This document shows positions 9,238 through 19,089 of a stretch of 64,000 bases of DNA, piece after piece; positions within the stretch are counted from its first letter, which is position 1; each line of letters starts with the position of its first letter. The stretch is taken from positions 2,294,001 through 2,358,000 of the forward strand of contig NZ_CP086322.1 in assembly GCF_023277745.1 (NCBI RefSeq), in the 5' to 3' direction. The notes beneath the pieces were generated by a model that made no database searches, had not been told where the DNA came from, and worked only from the letters and a program-made list of their open reading frames with translations. The position numbers were made by a program, and so were the translations under genes. The DNA is from Streptomyces halobius (GTDB taxonomy: Bacteria > Actinomycetota > Actinomycetes > Streptomycetales > Streptomycetaceae).

Positions 9238-10530
9238 ATGATCATAAGAAGATGGCTGGCGACCGCCGTGTCCGGCCTGGTCGCCGCCCTGGCCGCCGGG
9301 CTCCTCGCGACCCCCGCCGCCGCCGATGAACCGGACGCCGAGCCGTCCCGCAAGCCCTCCCCCAAGGTCGAGTTGGTGCTCGACGTCAGCGGCTCCATGA
9401 GAGCGCGGGACATCGACGGCCAGAGCCGGATGGCCGCCGCGAAGCAGGCGTTCAACGAGGTGCTGGACGCGGTACCGGAAGAGGTGCAGCTCGGCATCCG
9501 CACCCTCGGCGCCAACTACCCCGGCAACGACCGCAGGACGGGCTGCAAGGACACCGAACAGCTCTACCCGGTCGGGCCGCTCGACCGCACCGAGGCCAAA
9601 ACCGCGGTGGCGACGCTCGCCCCGACCGGGTGGACGCCGATCGGCCCGGCCCTGCTCGCCTCGGCCGACGACCTCAAGGGCGGCGACGCGACCCGCAGAA
9701 TCGTCCTCATCACGGACGGCGAGGACACCTGCGCCCCGCTCGACCCCTGCGAGGTGGCGCGCGATATCTCGGCCAAGGGGATCCATCTCGTCATCGACAC
9801 CCTCGGGCTGCTGCCGGACGCCAAGACCCGTAGTCAGCTGAGCTGCATCGCCGAGGCCACCGGCGGTACCTACACATCGGTGCAGCACACCGGCCAACTC
9901 CGTGACCGTGTCCGTCAGTTGGTGGACCGCGCCGCCGATCCGGTCGTCACACCGGTGGCGACCGAGGGCGCCCGGCAGTGCGCCGACGCCCCGAAGCTCA
10001 CCCCCGGCCTCTACAGCGACCGCGAGAAGTTCGGCGAGCACCGCTGGTACCGGGTGGAGGTGCGGCCGGGGCAGGAACTGCGGGCGTCGGTGAGCGTCGC
10101 CGCGGACCGCGCGGTCAACAACGACTACGGCGTGATGCTGCGTGCCTCGACCGTGCACGGCAGGGAGATCGTCCGCGGCTCGGAGGCGGGCAACGGCCGT
10201 ACCGATGTGATCTCGTCCGGGCTGCGCTATCCCAAGGCTCCGGCGGACGACGCGGACAGGGACGGGGACGGCAAGCCCGCCGCGGAGACCGTCTGTCTGC
10301 AGGTGAGCAACTCCTTCTCCGCCCCCGCGTCGGTGAAGACATCGCCAGGTCTGCCGGTCGAGCTGGCCGTCGACCTGGTCGACGCGCCCGACGACGCCTC
10401 CGATGTGGCGTCCTTCGGGCTCGGCCACGGCTGGTGGCTGCTGGGCGTACTGGTCCTGGTCGGCCTTCTGGCCGGTCTGCTGTGGGGCTGGATCTCCCGC
10501 TGGCGCGTCACCGTCTGGAGGACCAACTGA
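9238..10530 (+). CDS. Secreted VWA-domain protein with C-terminal membrane anchor
   Basis: 430 residues. ATG at 9238 starts a Sec signal peptide (basic MIIRRW, hydrophobic core, cleavage near residue 29 after ATPAAA). A von Willebrand A domain begins at about residue 42 with the MIDAS motif DVSGSM (49-54), and LITDGEDTC follows. Residues 400-424 are a transmembrane helix with a short basic tail. The protein is probably exposed on the cell surface and binds protein ligands through a metal ion. Its stop overlaps the start of the next gene, so both are made together. Confidence 0.88.
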   Translation: MIIRRWLATAVSGLVAALAAGLLATPAAADEPDAEPSRKPSPKVELVLDVSGSMRARDIDGQSRMAAAKQAFNEVLDAVPEEVQLGIRTLGANYPGNDRRTGCKDTEQLYPVGPLDRTEAKTAVATLAPTGWTPIGPALLASADDLKGGDATRRIVLITDGEDTCAPLDPCEVARDISAKGIHLVIDTLGLLPDAKTRSQLSCIAEATGGTYTSVQHTGQLRDRVRQLVDRAADPVVTPVATEGARQCADAPKLTPGLYSDREKFGEHRWYRVEVRPGQELRASVSVAADRAVNNDYGVMLRASTVHGREIVRGSEAGNGRTDVISSGLRYPKAPADDADRDGDGKPAAETVCLQVSNSFSAPASVKTSPGLPVELAVDLVDAPDDASDVASFGLGHGWWLLGVLVLVGLLAGLLWGWISRWRVTVWRTN

Positions 10531-11483
10531 TGCGTGCTGTACGAACATTGACGAGTCTGCTGCTGGTGGGCGGCGGTATGTTCGGCGCGACGGGCACGGC
10601 CGTGGCGGACGCGACTTCAAACGCCCCTGCGGACAGCCCGTCAGCCGGCTCCTCGGAGAGCAGCCCTTCGGGGACCCCGAGCCCGAGCGGGAGTGCCGCC
10701 GGCCCGACCGAGGCGGGCACCTCCTTCCGCACCGCGGCCAAGATGAAGCTGGACCAGCGGGCCGTCGCCGACGCATCCACGGGCGACTACCTCTACTGGG
10801 TGCTCCCCCTGGACAGCGGTCAGCGCGCCACGGTGAAGGCCGAGGTGAAACTGCCCGAGGCCGCCCGGCACGGCACCGCCACCTGGCAGCTCGACGTCTA
10901 TGACGGGCTGCGGCGCCGGCAGGCGTGCAGGTACGGCGCGCAGAGCAGGGCGGCCGCCGAGGACGCCGGATCCGTGGAGCTGTCCTGCACCCTGCGGTCG
11001 GTCCGCGCCTGGGCCGAGCCATGGGCCAACGATCCGCTGCCCGGCAGCTATTACGTACGCCTGACGGTTGTCGATCTGCCGCAGGAGGACCTCGGTCTGC
11101 CGGTACACGCCGAGGTCGAGGCCACCGCGGCGGACACGGGCGGCAGCCAGGCGGTGGACGGCGCGCTCTCCGCCCCGCTGGTGCCCGGCATCAGCACCGG
11201 CACACCGCGGGCCGATGACAAGGGATCCGACGGGGGATCCGACGGCGGACCTGATGGTGGATCCGACGACGGATCACAGCCTGACGGAGGCGGTTCGACG
11301 GAGCGGGCCGCCGCCTTCGGCGAGCCGGACGGCGGCTGGTCCTCCGGCTGGTGGTCCGGCCGCTGGATCTGGACCGCGGCCGGCGGGCTGCTCGGCGCGC
11401 TCGCGGGCATCGCGGGCTACTCCTTCACGCGAGGGTCCGGCCGCCCGTCGCGAGTGCCGCCGGGGCCTGATCCCGGGGCCTGA
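10530..11483 (+). CDS. Secreted, membrane-anchored partner of the VWA protein
   Basis: 317 residues. ATG at 10530 overlaps the VWA stop codon (TGATG), indicating translational coupling. It has a signal peptide ending near AVA-D (residue 26), a Ser/Pro linker, a beta-rich domain (residues 60-210), an Asp/Gly/Ser-rich stretch (GSDGGSDGGPDGGSDDGS) and a C-terminal transmembrane helix (WIWTAAGGLLGALAGIAGYS). There is no enzymatic motif. It may form an envelope complex with the VWA protein. Confidence 0.8.
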   Translation: MRAVRTLTSLLLVGGGMFGATGTAVADATSNAPADSPSAGSSESSPSGTPSPSGSAAGPTEAGTSFRTAAKMKLDQRAVADASTGDYLYWVLPLDSGQRATVKAEVKLPEAARHGTATWQLDVYDGLRRRQACRYGAQSRAAAEDAGSVELSCTLRSVRAWAEPWANDPLPGSYYVRLTVVDLPQEDLGLPVHAEVEATAADTGGSQAVDGALSAPLVPGISTGTPRADDKGSDGGSDGGPDGGSDDGSQPDGGGSTERAAAFGEPDGGWSSGWWSGRWIWTAAGGLLGALAGIAGYSFTRGSGRPSRVPPGPDPGA

Positions 11484-11541
11484 CCCCGGGGGCCCGACCG
11501 ATGGGGAGCGGCCGAGGTGCCGAGCCACGACCGCCCCCATC

Positions 11542-11586
11542 GTCAACTCAATGTTGACGCATCTTGTCCGTCAACTTATCGTTGAC
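11542..11586 (+). promoter_or_regulatory. Twin GTCAAC-N5-GTTGAC operators overlapping a promoter
   Basis: Two perfect palindromes, GTCAAC-N5-GTTGAC, lie at 11542-11558 and 11570-11586, 28 bases centre to centre. The first supplies a -35 (TTGACG, 11554-11559). The second contains TATCGT (11577-11582), a -10 at 17-base spacing. The predicted start of transcription falls at or next to the ATG at 11589, so the message is probably leaderless. A repressor bound here would block RNA polymerase. Confidence 0.72.
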
Positions 11587-11588
11587 GC

Positions 11589-12308
11589 ATGACGAAACCA
11601 GTCCAACTGACGCACCCCGTACGCCTCGACGACCTGATCGAGGCCATCAACAAGGTCCACGCCGACCCCCTCGACCAGCTCTCCGACGCGATCATCGCCG
11701 CCGACCACCTCGGCGATGTGGCCGACCATCTGATCGGCCACTTCGTGGACCAGGCGCGGCGCTCGGGCGCCTCCTGGACGGAGATCGGCAGGAGCATGGG
11801 GGTCTCCAAACAAGCAGCCCAGAAGCGGTTCGCCCCGAAGGACCCCGGCGCGTCCGCGAGCCTCGACCCCACTCAGGGGTTCGGCCGGTACACCGAACGG
11901 GCGCGGAACGTCGTGATGACCTCGCAGAACGAGGCCCGCGCGGCGGGCAACGACGAGATCCGCCCCGAACACGTGGTCCTGGGCCTCCTCTGCGAGCCGG
12001 AGGCGATCGCCGCGAAGGCGATCGTGGCGCAGGGCGTGACGCTGGAGGCCGTACGGGAGGCCGTCACGGCGACGCTGCCCGCGGCGGCGGAACGGGTGCC
12101 CGACCTCATCCCATTCGACGCGCAGGCCAAGAAGGCGCTGGAACTGACCTTCCGCGAGGCGCTGCGGCTGGGACACAACCACATCGGGACCGAGCACATC
12201 CTGCTGGCCCTGCTGGAACTTGAGGACGGCCAGGGCGTGCTCGCGGGGCTCGGGATCGACAAGGCGACCTCCGAAGCACACATCGCGGACATCTTGGCAG
12301 GAGCCTGA
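11589..12308 (+). CDS. HTH plus Clp_N double-repeat protein, probable autoregulator
   Basis: 239 residues. The N-terminal 90 residues include a helix-turn-helix-like segment (SWTEIGRSMGVSKQAAQKRF, 62-81). Residues 98-239 are a Clp N-terminal domain of the ClpC type with its two repeats (EARAAGNDEIRPEHVVLGLL and GHNHIGTEHILLALLE). There is no ATPase module, so it cannot unfold proteins itself. It may bind substrates or a Clp machine and link this to DNA binding. The two palindromes at its start make autoregulation likely. Confidence 0.82.
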   Translation: MTKPVQLTHPVRLDDLIEAINKVHADPLDQLSDAIIAADHLGDVADHLIGHFVDQARRSGASWTEIGRSMGVSKQAAQKRFAPKDPGASASLDPTQGFGRYTERARNVVMTSQNEARAAGNDEIRPEHVVLGLLCEPEAIAAKAIVAQGVTLEAVREAVTATLPAAAERVPDLIPFDAQAKKALELTFREALRLGHNHIGTEHILLALLELEDGQGVLAGLGIDKATSEAHIADILAGA

Positions 12309-12325
12309 CCAATCGACCAGGCTCC
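12300..12325 (+). terminator. Hairpin at the stop codon of the Clp_N gene
   Basis: GGAGCCTG (12300-12307) pairs perfectly with CAGGCTCC (12318-12325) around a 10-base loop that includes the TGA stop. There is no T tract, which is common for Streptomyces terminators. Confidence 0.55.
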
Positions 12326-12573
12326 CGTCCGGCCGATCTCCCGGTGACCGGCCCCGACCGGCTGACGCCCCGACTGACCGACGCCCCAACTCGCCACACT
12401 GCCGGGCCGGCCGGCCACCACACTCATCGGTGGCCGGCCCCTCCCTCCCAACTGAAGGGCGTCCATGACGTCGTGGGGCGCGACGACACCGACCCTGCCC
12501 ACCAAGCGGCCAGACCCGCCCCACAGAGGGAAACACCTCAGCCATCCCGCGCCCTCCACCTCACCCCCATGGC

Positions 12574-12613
12574 GTTACCCAGCCGTAACCTACCGATGGG
12601 TTACCCCAGGTAA
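12574..12613. promoter_or_regulatory. Palindromes upstream of the secreted hydrolase
   Basis: GTTAC-N6-GTAAC (12574-12589) and the perfect TTACC-CCA-GGTAA (12601-12613) lie about 100-135 bases before the ATG at 12711. Their size suits a TetR- or GntR-type operator. The rest of 12326-12710 has no gene that I can support. Confidence 0.45.
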
Positions 12614-12710
12614 GTAGCGGACCTTACTCTCCAGTTAACTCGGGCCGCCGTACGCCCCTCCTGTCCTCGGACAGCGTTCGGCCGGCCCGCTTCGAGATCT
12701 GGAGCAGAAG

Positions 12711-14312
12711 ATGACGCCCTCCCGCACGACCTTGCGCGCCGCGATCGGCACCGTCTCGGCAGCGGTGCTCGCTACCACGGTTCTCACCGGCGCACCGGCG
12801 ACCGCCGACGCCACCACGGCGGCAACCCCCACGTCAGCAATGTCCACCGGCACCACATCCGTGAAATTCGTCGACATCAAGGGCGATGGCGGCACCACCC
12901 TCAAGGCGAATGTCGTCACGCCGGCCGGCGCCGACGGAACCCGGCGCTACCCGGTCATCGTGCTGCCCACCAGCTGGGCGTTGCCACAGGTCGAGTACCT
13001 GGCGCAGGCCGAGAAGCTGGCCAACGCGGGCTATGTGGTCGTTGAATACAACTCGCGCGGCTTCTGGCAGTCCGGTGGCCGGATCGAGACGGCCGGCCCG
13101 AAGGACATCGCCGACGCGTCGAAGGTCATCGACTGGACGCTGGCCCACACGCCGGCCGATCCACAGAAGATCGGCATGGGCGGAGTCTCCTACGGCGCCG
13201 GCATCAGCCTGCTGGCGTCCGCGTTCGACAAGCGGATCAAGGCGGTCGCGGCGCTGAGCGGCTGGGGCGACCTCATCGACTCGATCTACAGCGGCCGTAC
13301 CCAGCATCTCCAGGCGGCGGCGCTGCTCGGTGGGGCCGGTGCGCTGACCGGCCGCCCCAGCGCCGAACTCCAGGAAATCCTCAAGAATTTCCTCACCTCG
13401 AACCTGTCCAAGGAAAAGGAGATGATCGCCTGGGGGAAGAAGCGCTCTCCCGCCACCTATCTCGACAGGATCAACGCCAATGGCGCGGCGATCATGCTCG
13501 GCAACGCATGGGGCGATTCGCTGTTCCCGCCCAACCAATACGCCGACTTCTACGAGAAGCTGAAGGGACCCAAGCGGCTGGAATTCCGTCCCGGTGACCA
13601 TGCGACGGCCGAAGGCACCGGTCTGCTGGGGCTGCCCAATGACACCTGGACCAATACCAAGCGGTGGTTCGACCACTATCTCAAGGGCGTGGACAACGGC
13701 GTCGACCGTGAATCGCCGGTGCTGCTCAAGTCCCGTTCCACCGGTGCGTACGAGGGGTACAAGAGCTGGCGGGACGTGCCGTCCGCACACCGGAAGATCG
13801 CGCTGAACGACACCCGGCGGATCCGCACCAATATCGATTCCGGTGCCAACGGCGGGCTGATCTTCCTCTCCAGCATGCTGGACCAGTTCCTGAGGATGCC
13901 ACCCATGGCCTCGATCCCGCTGCTGCCCCGATCAGCGGCCGCCGTCTGGCAGTCCGAGCGCTACGCGACCCAGCAGCGGGTACGTGGCACCACACGCCTG
14001 CACACCACCGTGACCGGCACCGCGGAGAGCGGAACCGGTATCGCGTACCTCTACGACGTGGGACCGCTCGGCCTCGGCAGGCTGGTCTCGCACGCACCCT
14101 TCACCTTCCATGGCAAAACCCCGAACCAGCCGTTCGGGGTGGATCTGGAGCTGTTCTCGACGGCATACGACGTCCCGGCCGGGCACCGGTTGGCGGTGGT
14201 CGTGGACAGCGTCGATCCGCTGTATATCGAGCACAATCCGGATGGCGCCCGGCTGACGTTCTCCTCTCCGGCGAGCGATCCGTCGTATGTCTCGGTGCCG
14301 GTGCGCGAATAG
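12711..14312 (+). CDS. Secreted CocE/NonD-type (S15) alpha/beta hydrolase
   Basis: 533 residues with a Sec signal peptide (cleavage near residue 33, ATADA). The hydrolase core has the nucleophile elbow GGVSYGAG (Ser160), an aspartate in GNAWGDSLFPP and a histidine in FRPGDHATAEG, in the order expected for the X-Pro dipeptidyl-peptidase/CocE family. A C-terminal jelly-roll-like domain (from about residue 390) matches the S15 C-terminal domain. It is probably an extracellular peptidase or acyl hydrolase; the substrate is not predictable. Confidence 0.85.
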   Translation: MTPSRTTLRAAIGTVSAAVLATTVLTGAPATADATTAATPTSAMSTGTTSVKFVDIKGDGGTTLKANVVTPAGADGTRRYPVIVLPTSWALPQVEYLAQAEKLANAGYVVVEYNSRGFWQSGGRIETAGPKDIADASKVIDWTLAHTPADPQKIGMGGVSYGAGISLLASAFDKRIKAVAALSGWGDLIDSIYSGRTQHLQAAALLGGAGALTGRPSAELQEILKNFLTSNLSKEKEMIAWGKKRSPATYLDRINANGAAIMLGNAWGDSLFPPNQYADFYEKLKGPKRLEFRPGDHATAEGTGLLGLPNDTWTNTKRWFDHYLKGVDNGVDRESPVLLKSRSTGAYEGYKSWRDVPSAHRKIALNDTRRIRTNIDSGANGGLIFLSSMLDQFLRMPPMASIPLLPRSAAAVWQSERYATQQRVRGTTRLHTTVTGTAESGTGIAYLYDVGPLGLGRLVSHAPFTFHGKTPNQPFGVDLELFSTAYDVPAGHRLAVVVDSVDPLYIEHNPDGARLTFSSPASDPSYVSVPVRE

Positions 14313-14363
14313 GCCGAACAGGCCGAACAGCCTTGAGTGGACCGAATAGGTCGAGTAGGGCAC

Positions 14364-14399
14364 ATGGGCTGAATGGGCTGAATGGGCTGAATGGGTCGA
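14364..14399. repeat. Nine-base tandem repeat ATGGGCTGA
   Basis: Three perfect and one altered copy of ATGGGCTGA lie head to tail, after a looser run of CCGAACAGG-like units at 14313-14350. They sit between the hydrolase and a small hypothetical gene. This is probably slippage DNA. Confidence 0.65.
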
Positions 14400-14483
14400 C
14401 GGGGGTCCGTCACGGCCTGGACCATAAGGGTCCGGGCCGTGGCCGCCAAGAACCCGGTGGCGGGATGAAGTGCCCCATAAGGC

Positions 14484-14948
14484 ATGATCGCCGTCATGGT
14501 CCCTCCGCATCTGCCGACCACCGAAGCCGCCGTCACCGCGATCCGCGCGGTCGCTGACGAGTACGAACTGGAGCCGACGGTCACCCACGACATCGGCGCG
14601 GATCAGACCTCCCGCCGTACCGCGGCCGGGGCGTTCACCGCCCTGGACCCGGACGGCTCGCTGCCGCACGAGGCGTTCGTCGAGCTGGGCGGGTCGCCCG
14701 ACGTCACCGTCCAGATCTTCCCGGAGGACGATGCGAAGATCACCGTCGACGGAGTGGGGTTCGCGGACGTTCCCCGGGACTCGGTGCCGGCGTTTCTGCG
14801 GTCCGTGTACGGCGGACTGGCCTACGTGAAGCCGCGTTTCTTCCCGCCGGGCCAGTGGCTGATCGTGCCGCTGCCGGGCGATGAGACCTACAAGGAGCTG
14901 GTCCTCCGCGGCGCGCTCAGCCCGTGGCTCGCCCGCAGCATCCGCTGA
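14484..14948 (+). CDS. Small conserved hypothetical protein
   Basis: 154 residues, no signal peptide or membrane segment, acidic. The start could be ATG at 14484 or 14496; neither has a clear ribosome site. The mixed alpha/beta sequence with PEDDAKITVDGVGFADVPRDS and FFPPGQWLIVPLP matches no domain I know. It is convergent with the glutamate transporter operon. Confidence 0.65.
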   Translation: MIAVMVPPHLPTTEAAVTAIRAVADEYELEPTVTHDIGADQTSRRTAAGAFTALDPDGSLPHEAFVELGGSPDVTVQIFPEDDAKITVDGVGFADVPRDSVPAFLRSVYGGLAYVKPRFFPPGQWLIVPLPGDETYKELVLRGALSPWLARSIR

Positions 14949-14976
14949 GCGGGCCGCGGGCCGGCCCCTGAAGACG

Positions 14977-15846
14977 TCAGGCGGTGGGCGGCTGGTGCCC
15001 GCCCGGCAGCGGTGGGCCCGGTTCCGGAGCGGCCACCACCTCGACCGCCTCGACCTCGGGACTGCGCTTCTGCCGCTTGGAGACCCAGTTGGCGAACCGG
15101 GAGAGCAGCATGCACATCCCGATGTAGATCGGCGAGATGACCATGACGACGGGGATGAACGGCAGTCCGTAGTTGAGGTTGGCGGCGATCAGCTTGCCGG
15201 CGTGCAGAAATTCCTCATAGGAGATCAGAAAGCCCAGAGAGGTGTCCTTGAGCGCGACCACCAGCTGACTGATGATCGCCGGGAGCATCGCGCGCACCCC
15301 CTGCGGCACCAGGACATGCGTCATGACCTGCGTCTTGCGCATGCCGAGCGAGTACGCCGCCTCCCGCTGGCCGCGTTCGACGGAGTTGACGCCACTGCGG
15401 AAGACCTCGGCGAGCACCGAACCGTTGTACAGGGTCAGGCCCGCGACCAGGGCGGACAGCGGCTCGACCTGCAGCGCCACATAGATGAAGAAGATCATGA
15501 CGAGTACGGGCATCGCGCGGAAGAACTCCACCATCAGGGTGCTCACCCAGCGGATGAGCCGGTGCTCGGAGAGCCGGCCGGTCGCCAGCACCGCGCCCAG
15601 CGCCAACGACAGCACCGCCGCGTAGCCGAACGCCTTGAGTGTGTTGCCCAGGCCGCGCAGCAGCAGTTCCTGAATTCCCTCGTAGGTGAAGGGACTCCAT
15701 TTCTCGGCGACGAACTGGCCGGTGTCGAAGAGGAGATAGATGACCCAGGCGATGAGGGCGACGATCACGGCGCTGGCGACGAGCCCGTAGACGAGATGCC
15801 GCCGCCTGGTCCTCGGTCCCGGGATGTCATAGAGGACGGTGGTCAT
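14977..15846 (-). CDS. gluD: Polar amino-acid ABC transporter permease (GluD-like)
   Basis: 289 residues with a long N-terminal hydrophobic helix (about 22-45) and the HisM-type permease core. The EAA-like loop around GVNSVERGQREAAYSLGM docks the ATPase. It overlaps gluC by four bases and is last in the operon gluA-gluB-gluC-gluD on the minus strand. The C-terminal 35 residues are a soluble Pro-rich tail. By synteny this is a glutamate uptake system; other acidic or polar amino acids are possible. Confidence 0.88.
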   Translation of the reverse strand: MTTVLYDIPGPRTRRRHLVYGLVASAVIVALIAWVIYLLFDTGQFVAEKWSPFTYEGIQELLLRGLGNTLKAFGYAAVLSLALGAVLATGRLSEHRLIRWVSTLMVEFFRAMPVLVMIFFIYVALQVEPLSALVAGLTLYNGSVLAEVFRSGVNSVERGQREAAYSLGMRKTQVMTHVLVPQGVRAMLPAIISQLVVALKDTSLGFLISYEEFLHAGKLIAANLNYGLPFIPVVMVISPIYIGMCMLLSRFANWVSKRQKRSPEVEAVEVVAAPEPGPPLPGGHQPPTA

Positions 15847-16487
15847 CGGGCGACTCCGAAACGCTTCTCCAGCACGTTGAACACCGCGCTGATGGTCAGG
15901 GTCACGATCAGATAGCCGACGGCGATCCAGATGAAGCTCCAGATGATGCTGTAGCCCCGCTCGTTGAGCGGCTTGTAGACACCGAGCAGCTCGACGACGC
16001 TGAAGGAGCCGGCGATCGCGGAGTTCTTCGCGAGCGCGATCAGCGTGGAGCCGATGGGCGGGATGACGGACCGGAACGCCTGCGGGAGCACCACATCGCC
16101 GAGGGTCTGCGGGAAGGACATGCCCAGGCTGCGGGCCGCCTCGCCCTGTCCGACCGGCACCGTGTTGATGCCGGAGCGCACCGCCTCGCAGATGAAGGCG
16201 GAAGTGTAGCAGCCCAGGGCGAGGACGGCGAACAGTTTGAAGGGCAGCACCACTCCGAAGCGCGGCAGCCCCAGCACCACCCCGAAGAACAGCAGTGTCA
16301 GCGGCGTATTGCGCAGCACCGTCACCCAGGTCGTGCCGAAGGCCCGCAGGGACCGGACCGGCGCGACACGGAAGGCCGCCATGACGAAGCCGAGGCCGAG
16401 CGCCAGCAGCGAGGCGTAGACGGTGAGTTCGACGGTGCCCAGCAGCCCGTCCCCGTAGATGGAGAAGTTGTCGAGGAGAACGTTCAT
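15843..16487 (-). CDS. gluC: Polar amino-acid ABC transporter permease (GluC-like)
   Basis: 214 residues, five predicted helices, EAA loop at GINTVPVGQGEAARSLGMSF. It is the second permease that forms the channel with GluD. It follows the binding-protein gene by 18 bases and overlaps gluD (ATGA). Its length is typical of the HisQ branch. Confidence 0.88.
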   Translation of the reverse strand: MNVLLDNFSIYGDGLLGTVELTVYASLLALGLGFVMAAFRVAPVRSLRAFGTTWVTVLRNTPLTLLFFGVVLGLPRFGVVLPFKLFAVLALGCYTSAFICEAVRSGINTVPVGQGEAARSLGMSFPQTLGDVVLPQAFRSVIPPIGSTLIALAKNSAIAGSFSVVELLGVYKPLNERGYSIIWSFIWIAVGYLIVTLTISAVFNVLEKRFGVAR

Positions 16488-16505
16488 CGGTCAGGTCCTC
16501 GATCC

Positions 16506-17429
16506 TCAGCTCGCCGGATAGCGGTCGACCGGCGGCGGCTTCGGTGCGGGCACTCCGGACAGGCCCAGCGTCGCGTCGTACGCCCTCTTCCAGTCACCGT
16601 TCTTCTCGTCCGCGACCAGCGCGTCGTCCAGCGCGAACCGCAGGGCGTTGTCGCTGCGCGGGACCCCGATGCCGTACGGCTCCTGGGAGAACGGTTTGCC
16701 GACCACCTTCAGCTCGTCGGGCGCCTTGGCGGCGTAGCCCAGCAGGATCGCGTCGTCGGTGGTGACCGCCTCGACCTGATAGGTCAGCAGGTTGTCCACA
16801 CACACCGAGTAGGTGTCGTAGGCGACCAGGACCGCCCTGGGGTAATCGGACTGGATGCGCTGGTACGGGGTCGAACCGGCCGCCGAGCAGACGCGTTTGC
16901 CGGCCAGGTCCTGGGGCCCTTTGATGTCGTCCTCGTCGGCGCGGACCAGCAGCGACTGGCCGGCCATGTAGTACGGGCCGGCGAAGCCCACCAGTTGCTT
17001 GCGCCTTTCGTTGATGGTGTAGGTGCCGACGTAGAAATCGATCTGGCCGTTCTGCAGGGCGGTCTCGCGGTTGGCGGAGGCGATCGTTTTGAACTCGATC
17101 GCCTCCGGGGGGAATCCGAGCGACGCGGCCAGCATCTTGGCGATCTCGATGTCAAAGCCCGTGTAGCGGCCGGACGCCGGGTCCTTCTCGCCGAGGTAGG
17201 GCTGGTCCTCCTTGGCGCCGATGACGAGACGGCCGCGCTTTTCGGCCTTCACCCACGTCGGCGACTCGGGCAGCCGGAAGTCCTCGGCAACCGTGTAGCG
17301 GGGAAGGTCGCTGCCTCTGGGACCCTTGACGGGCGGGCTGCCTTCCCGGCCACAGCCGGCGGCCAGCACGAGAGCGGTGAGCGCGACCGCCGCCAGGACG
17401 ACGCGCAGGCGGGTGAAGTGGGGATGCAT
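16506..17429 (-). CDS. gluB: Glutamate-type solute-binding lipoprotein (GluB-like)
   Basis: 307 residues from ATG at 17429, which opens a lipoprotein signal peptide with lipobox VLAAGC (Cys26). The mature part is a type 2 periplasmic-binding domain (GFDIEIAKMLAASLGF, then YFVGTYTI-like motifs and ISVCVDNLL-type hinge). It captures the amino acid outside the membrane and delivers it to GluCD. The longer frame upstream overlaps gluA and is not used. Confidence 0.88.
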   Translation of the reverse strand: MHPHFTRLRVVLAAVALTALVLAAGCGREGSPPVKGPRGSDLPRYTVAEDFRLPESPTWVKAEKRGRLVIGAKEDQPYLGEKDPASGRYTGFDIEIAKMLAASLGFPPEAIEFKTIASANRETALQNGQIDFYVGTYTINERRKQLVGFAGPYYMAGQSLLVRADEDDIKGPQDLAGKRVCSAAGSTPYQRIQSDYPRAVLVAYDTYSVCVDNLLTYQVEAVTTDDAILLGYAAKAPDELKVVGKPFSQEPYGIGVPRSDNALRFALDDALVADEKNGDWKRAYDATLGLSGVPAPKPPPVDRYPAS

Positions 17430-17439
17430 CGCGCCCCCT

Positions 17440-18183
<744 letters not shown>

Positions 18184-18383
18184 GTGCAGACCTGCCCACT
18201 CTCATCCGTACAGCGGAGAGCCCGCAACTTACCGGCAGGAAAGGGACGCACTTCTACTGACACGCACAGACAGGGTTATGTGCGGCGATAAGCCCAGGGG
18301 TTCGGGCACGGTCAGGAGAATCGTTGCTCATGCGGCCTCGTATGCCCGTCCCGGCGGAGCGCAGCATCCCTCTCTCGCCGGCG

Positions 18384-18824
18384 TCAGCACTCCGAGCACT
18401 CGGCGTAGACCCGGGACAGCTCGGGCGCCCCGACATCGGCCCAGTCATGCCCCGCCTGCACCACATCGATCTCCCGTCCCGATGCCAGCCGGACCACCGG
18501 CTGCCCGTGCGGCCACACCTGCCATACGGCGCCGGCCACCGTACGCACCAGCACGGTGCCGAGGTAGAGACCCGCGTCGTTGCCGAGCCAGGGCACCGCC
18601 TCGGGGTCGTCCCGCCAGACCGGCCGCAGCTGGTCCAGTTCCTCCAACGACCGTACGGAATCGTCCAGTTCCACTCCCGCGGCGGCGGCCTGGACCCGCA
18701 GCAGCTCGCATTCGGACAGCAGCTCGATGACGCTTCCGGGGTCGGCGCGCACCGACTCCGCGAGCGACACCGGATGGTCCGCGCGCGGGCGCCTGCGCCA
18801 CTTGTCCAGAAAAGACATGTTCAT
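18384..18824 (-). CDS. Small soluble hypothetical protein (possibly DUF6278)
   Basis: 146 residues from ATG at 18824 (MNMSFLDKWRRR). It has no membrane segment; the N-terminus is basic and the body acidic. The opening SFLDKWRR and the ending SRVYAECSEC resemble a Streptomyces family I know as DUF6278, but I cannot verify this. Upstream in-frame codons to 18920 lack a ribosome site. No operon partner. Confidence 0.6.
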   Translation of the reverse strand: MNMSFLDKWRRRPRADHPVSLAESVRADPGSVIELLSECELLRVQAAAAGVELDDSVRSLEELDQLRPVWRDDPEAVPWLGNDAGLYLGTVLVRTVAGAVWQVWPHGQPVVRLASGREIDVVQAGHDWADVGAPELSRVYAECSEC

Positions 18825-19089
18825 GGTGTGCAGGGTCCCACCCACCCCGGGGGCGCGGCCACAGGCGCGCGGCGGGTCGGTCACCTGACCCGTCACGCGG
18901 CACGGCGACCCGACCATCACACTGCACGGTGCCCCGACCGTTCACCTTGACGCTCCCTGTCGGCCTCCCTACTTTCATGGCGCTCGGATCGGATCTGTGG
19001 GATCCGCAAGAGCTCCCCCAACCTCTCGCGGGAACGGACGGATCGCAGCTCAGCACCTGCCTGTTGACGCCATCGGGAGGGAACGGTTC

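Noticed and set aside
9019..11022. 667-codon minus-strand frame opposite the VWA operon
   Set aside because: Arginine/proline-rich shadow of the VWA gene with its signal peptide and MIDAS motif on the other strand.
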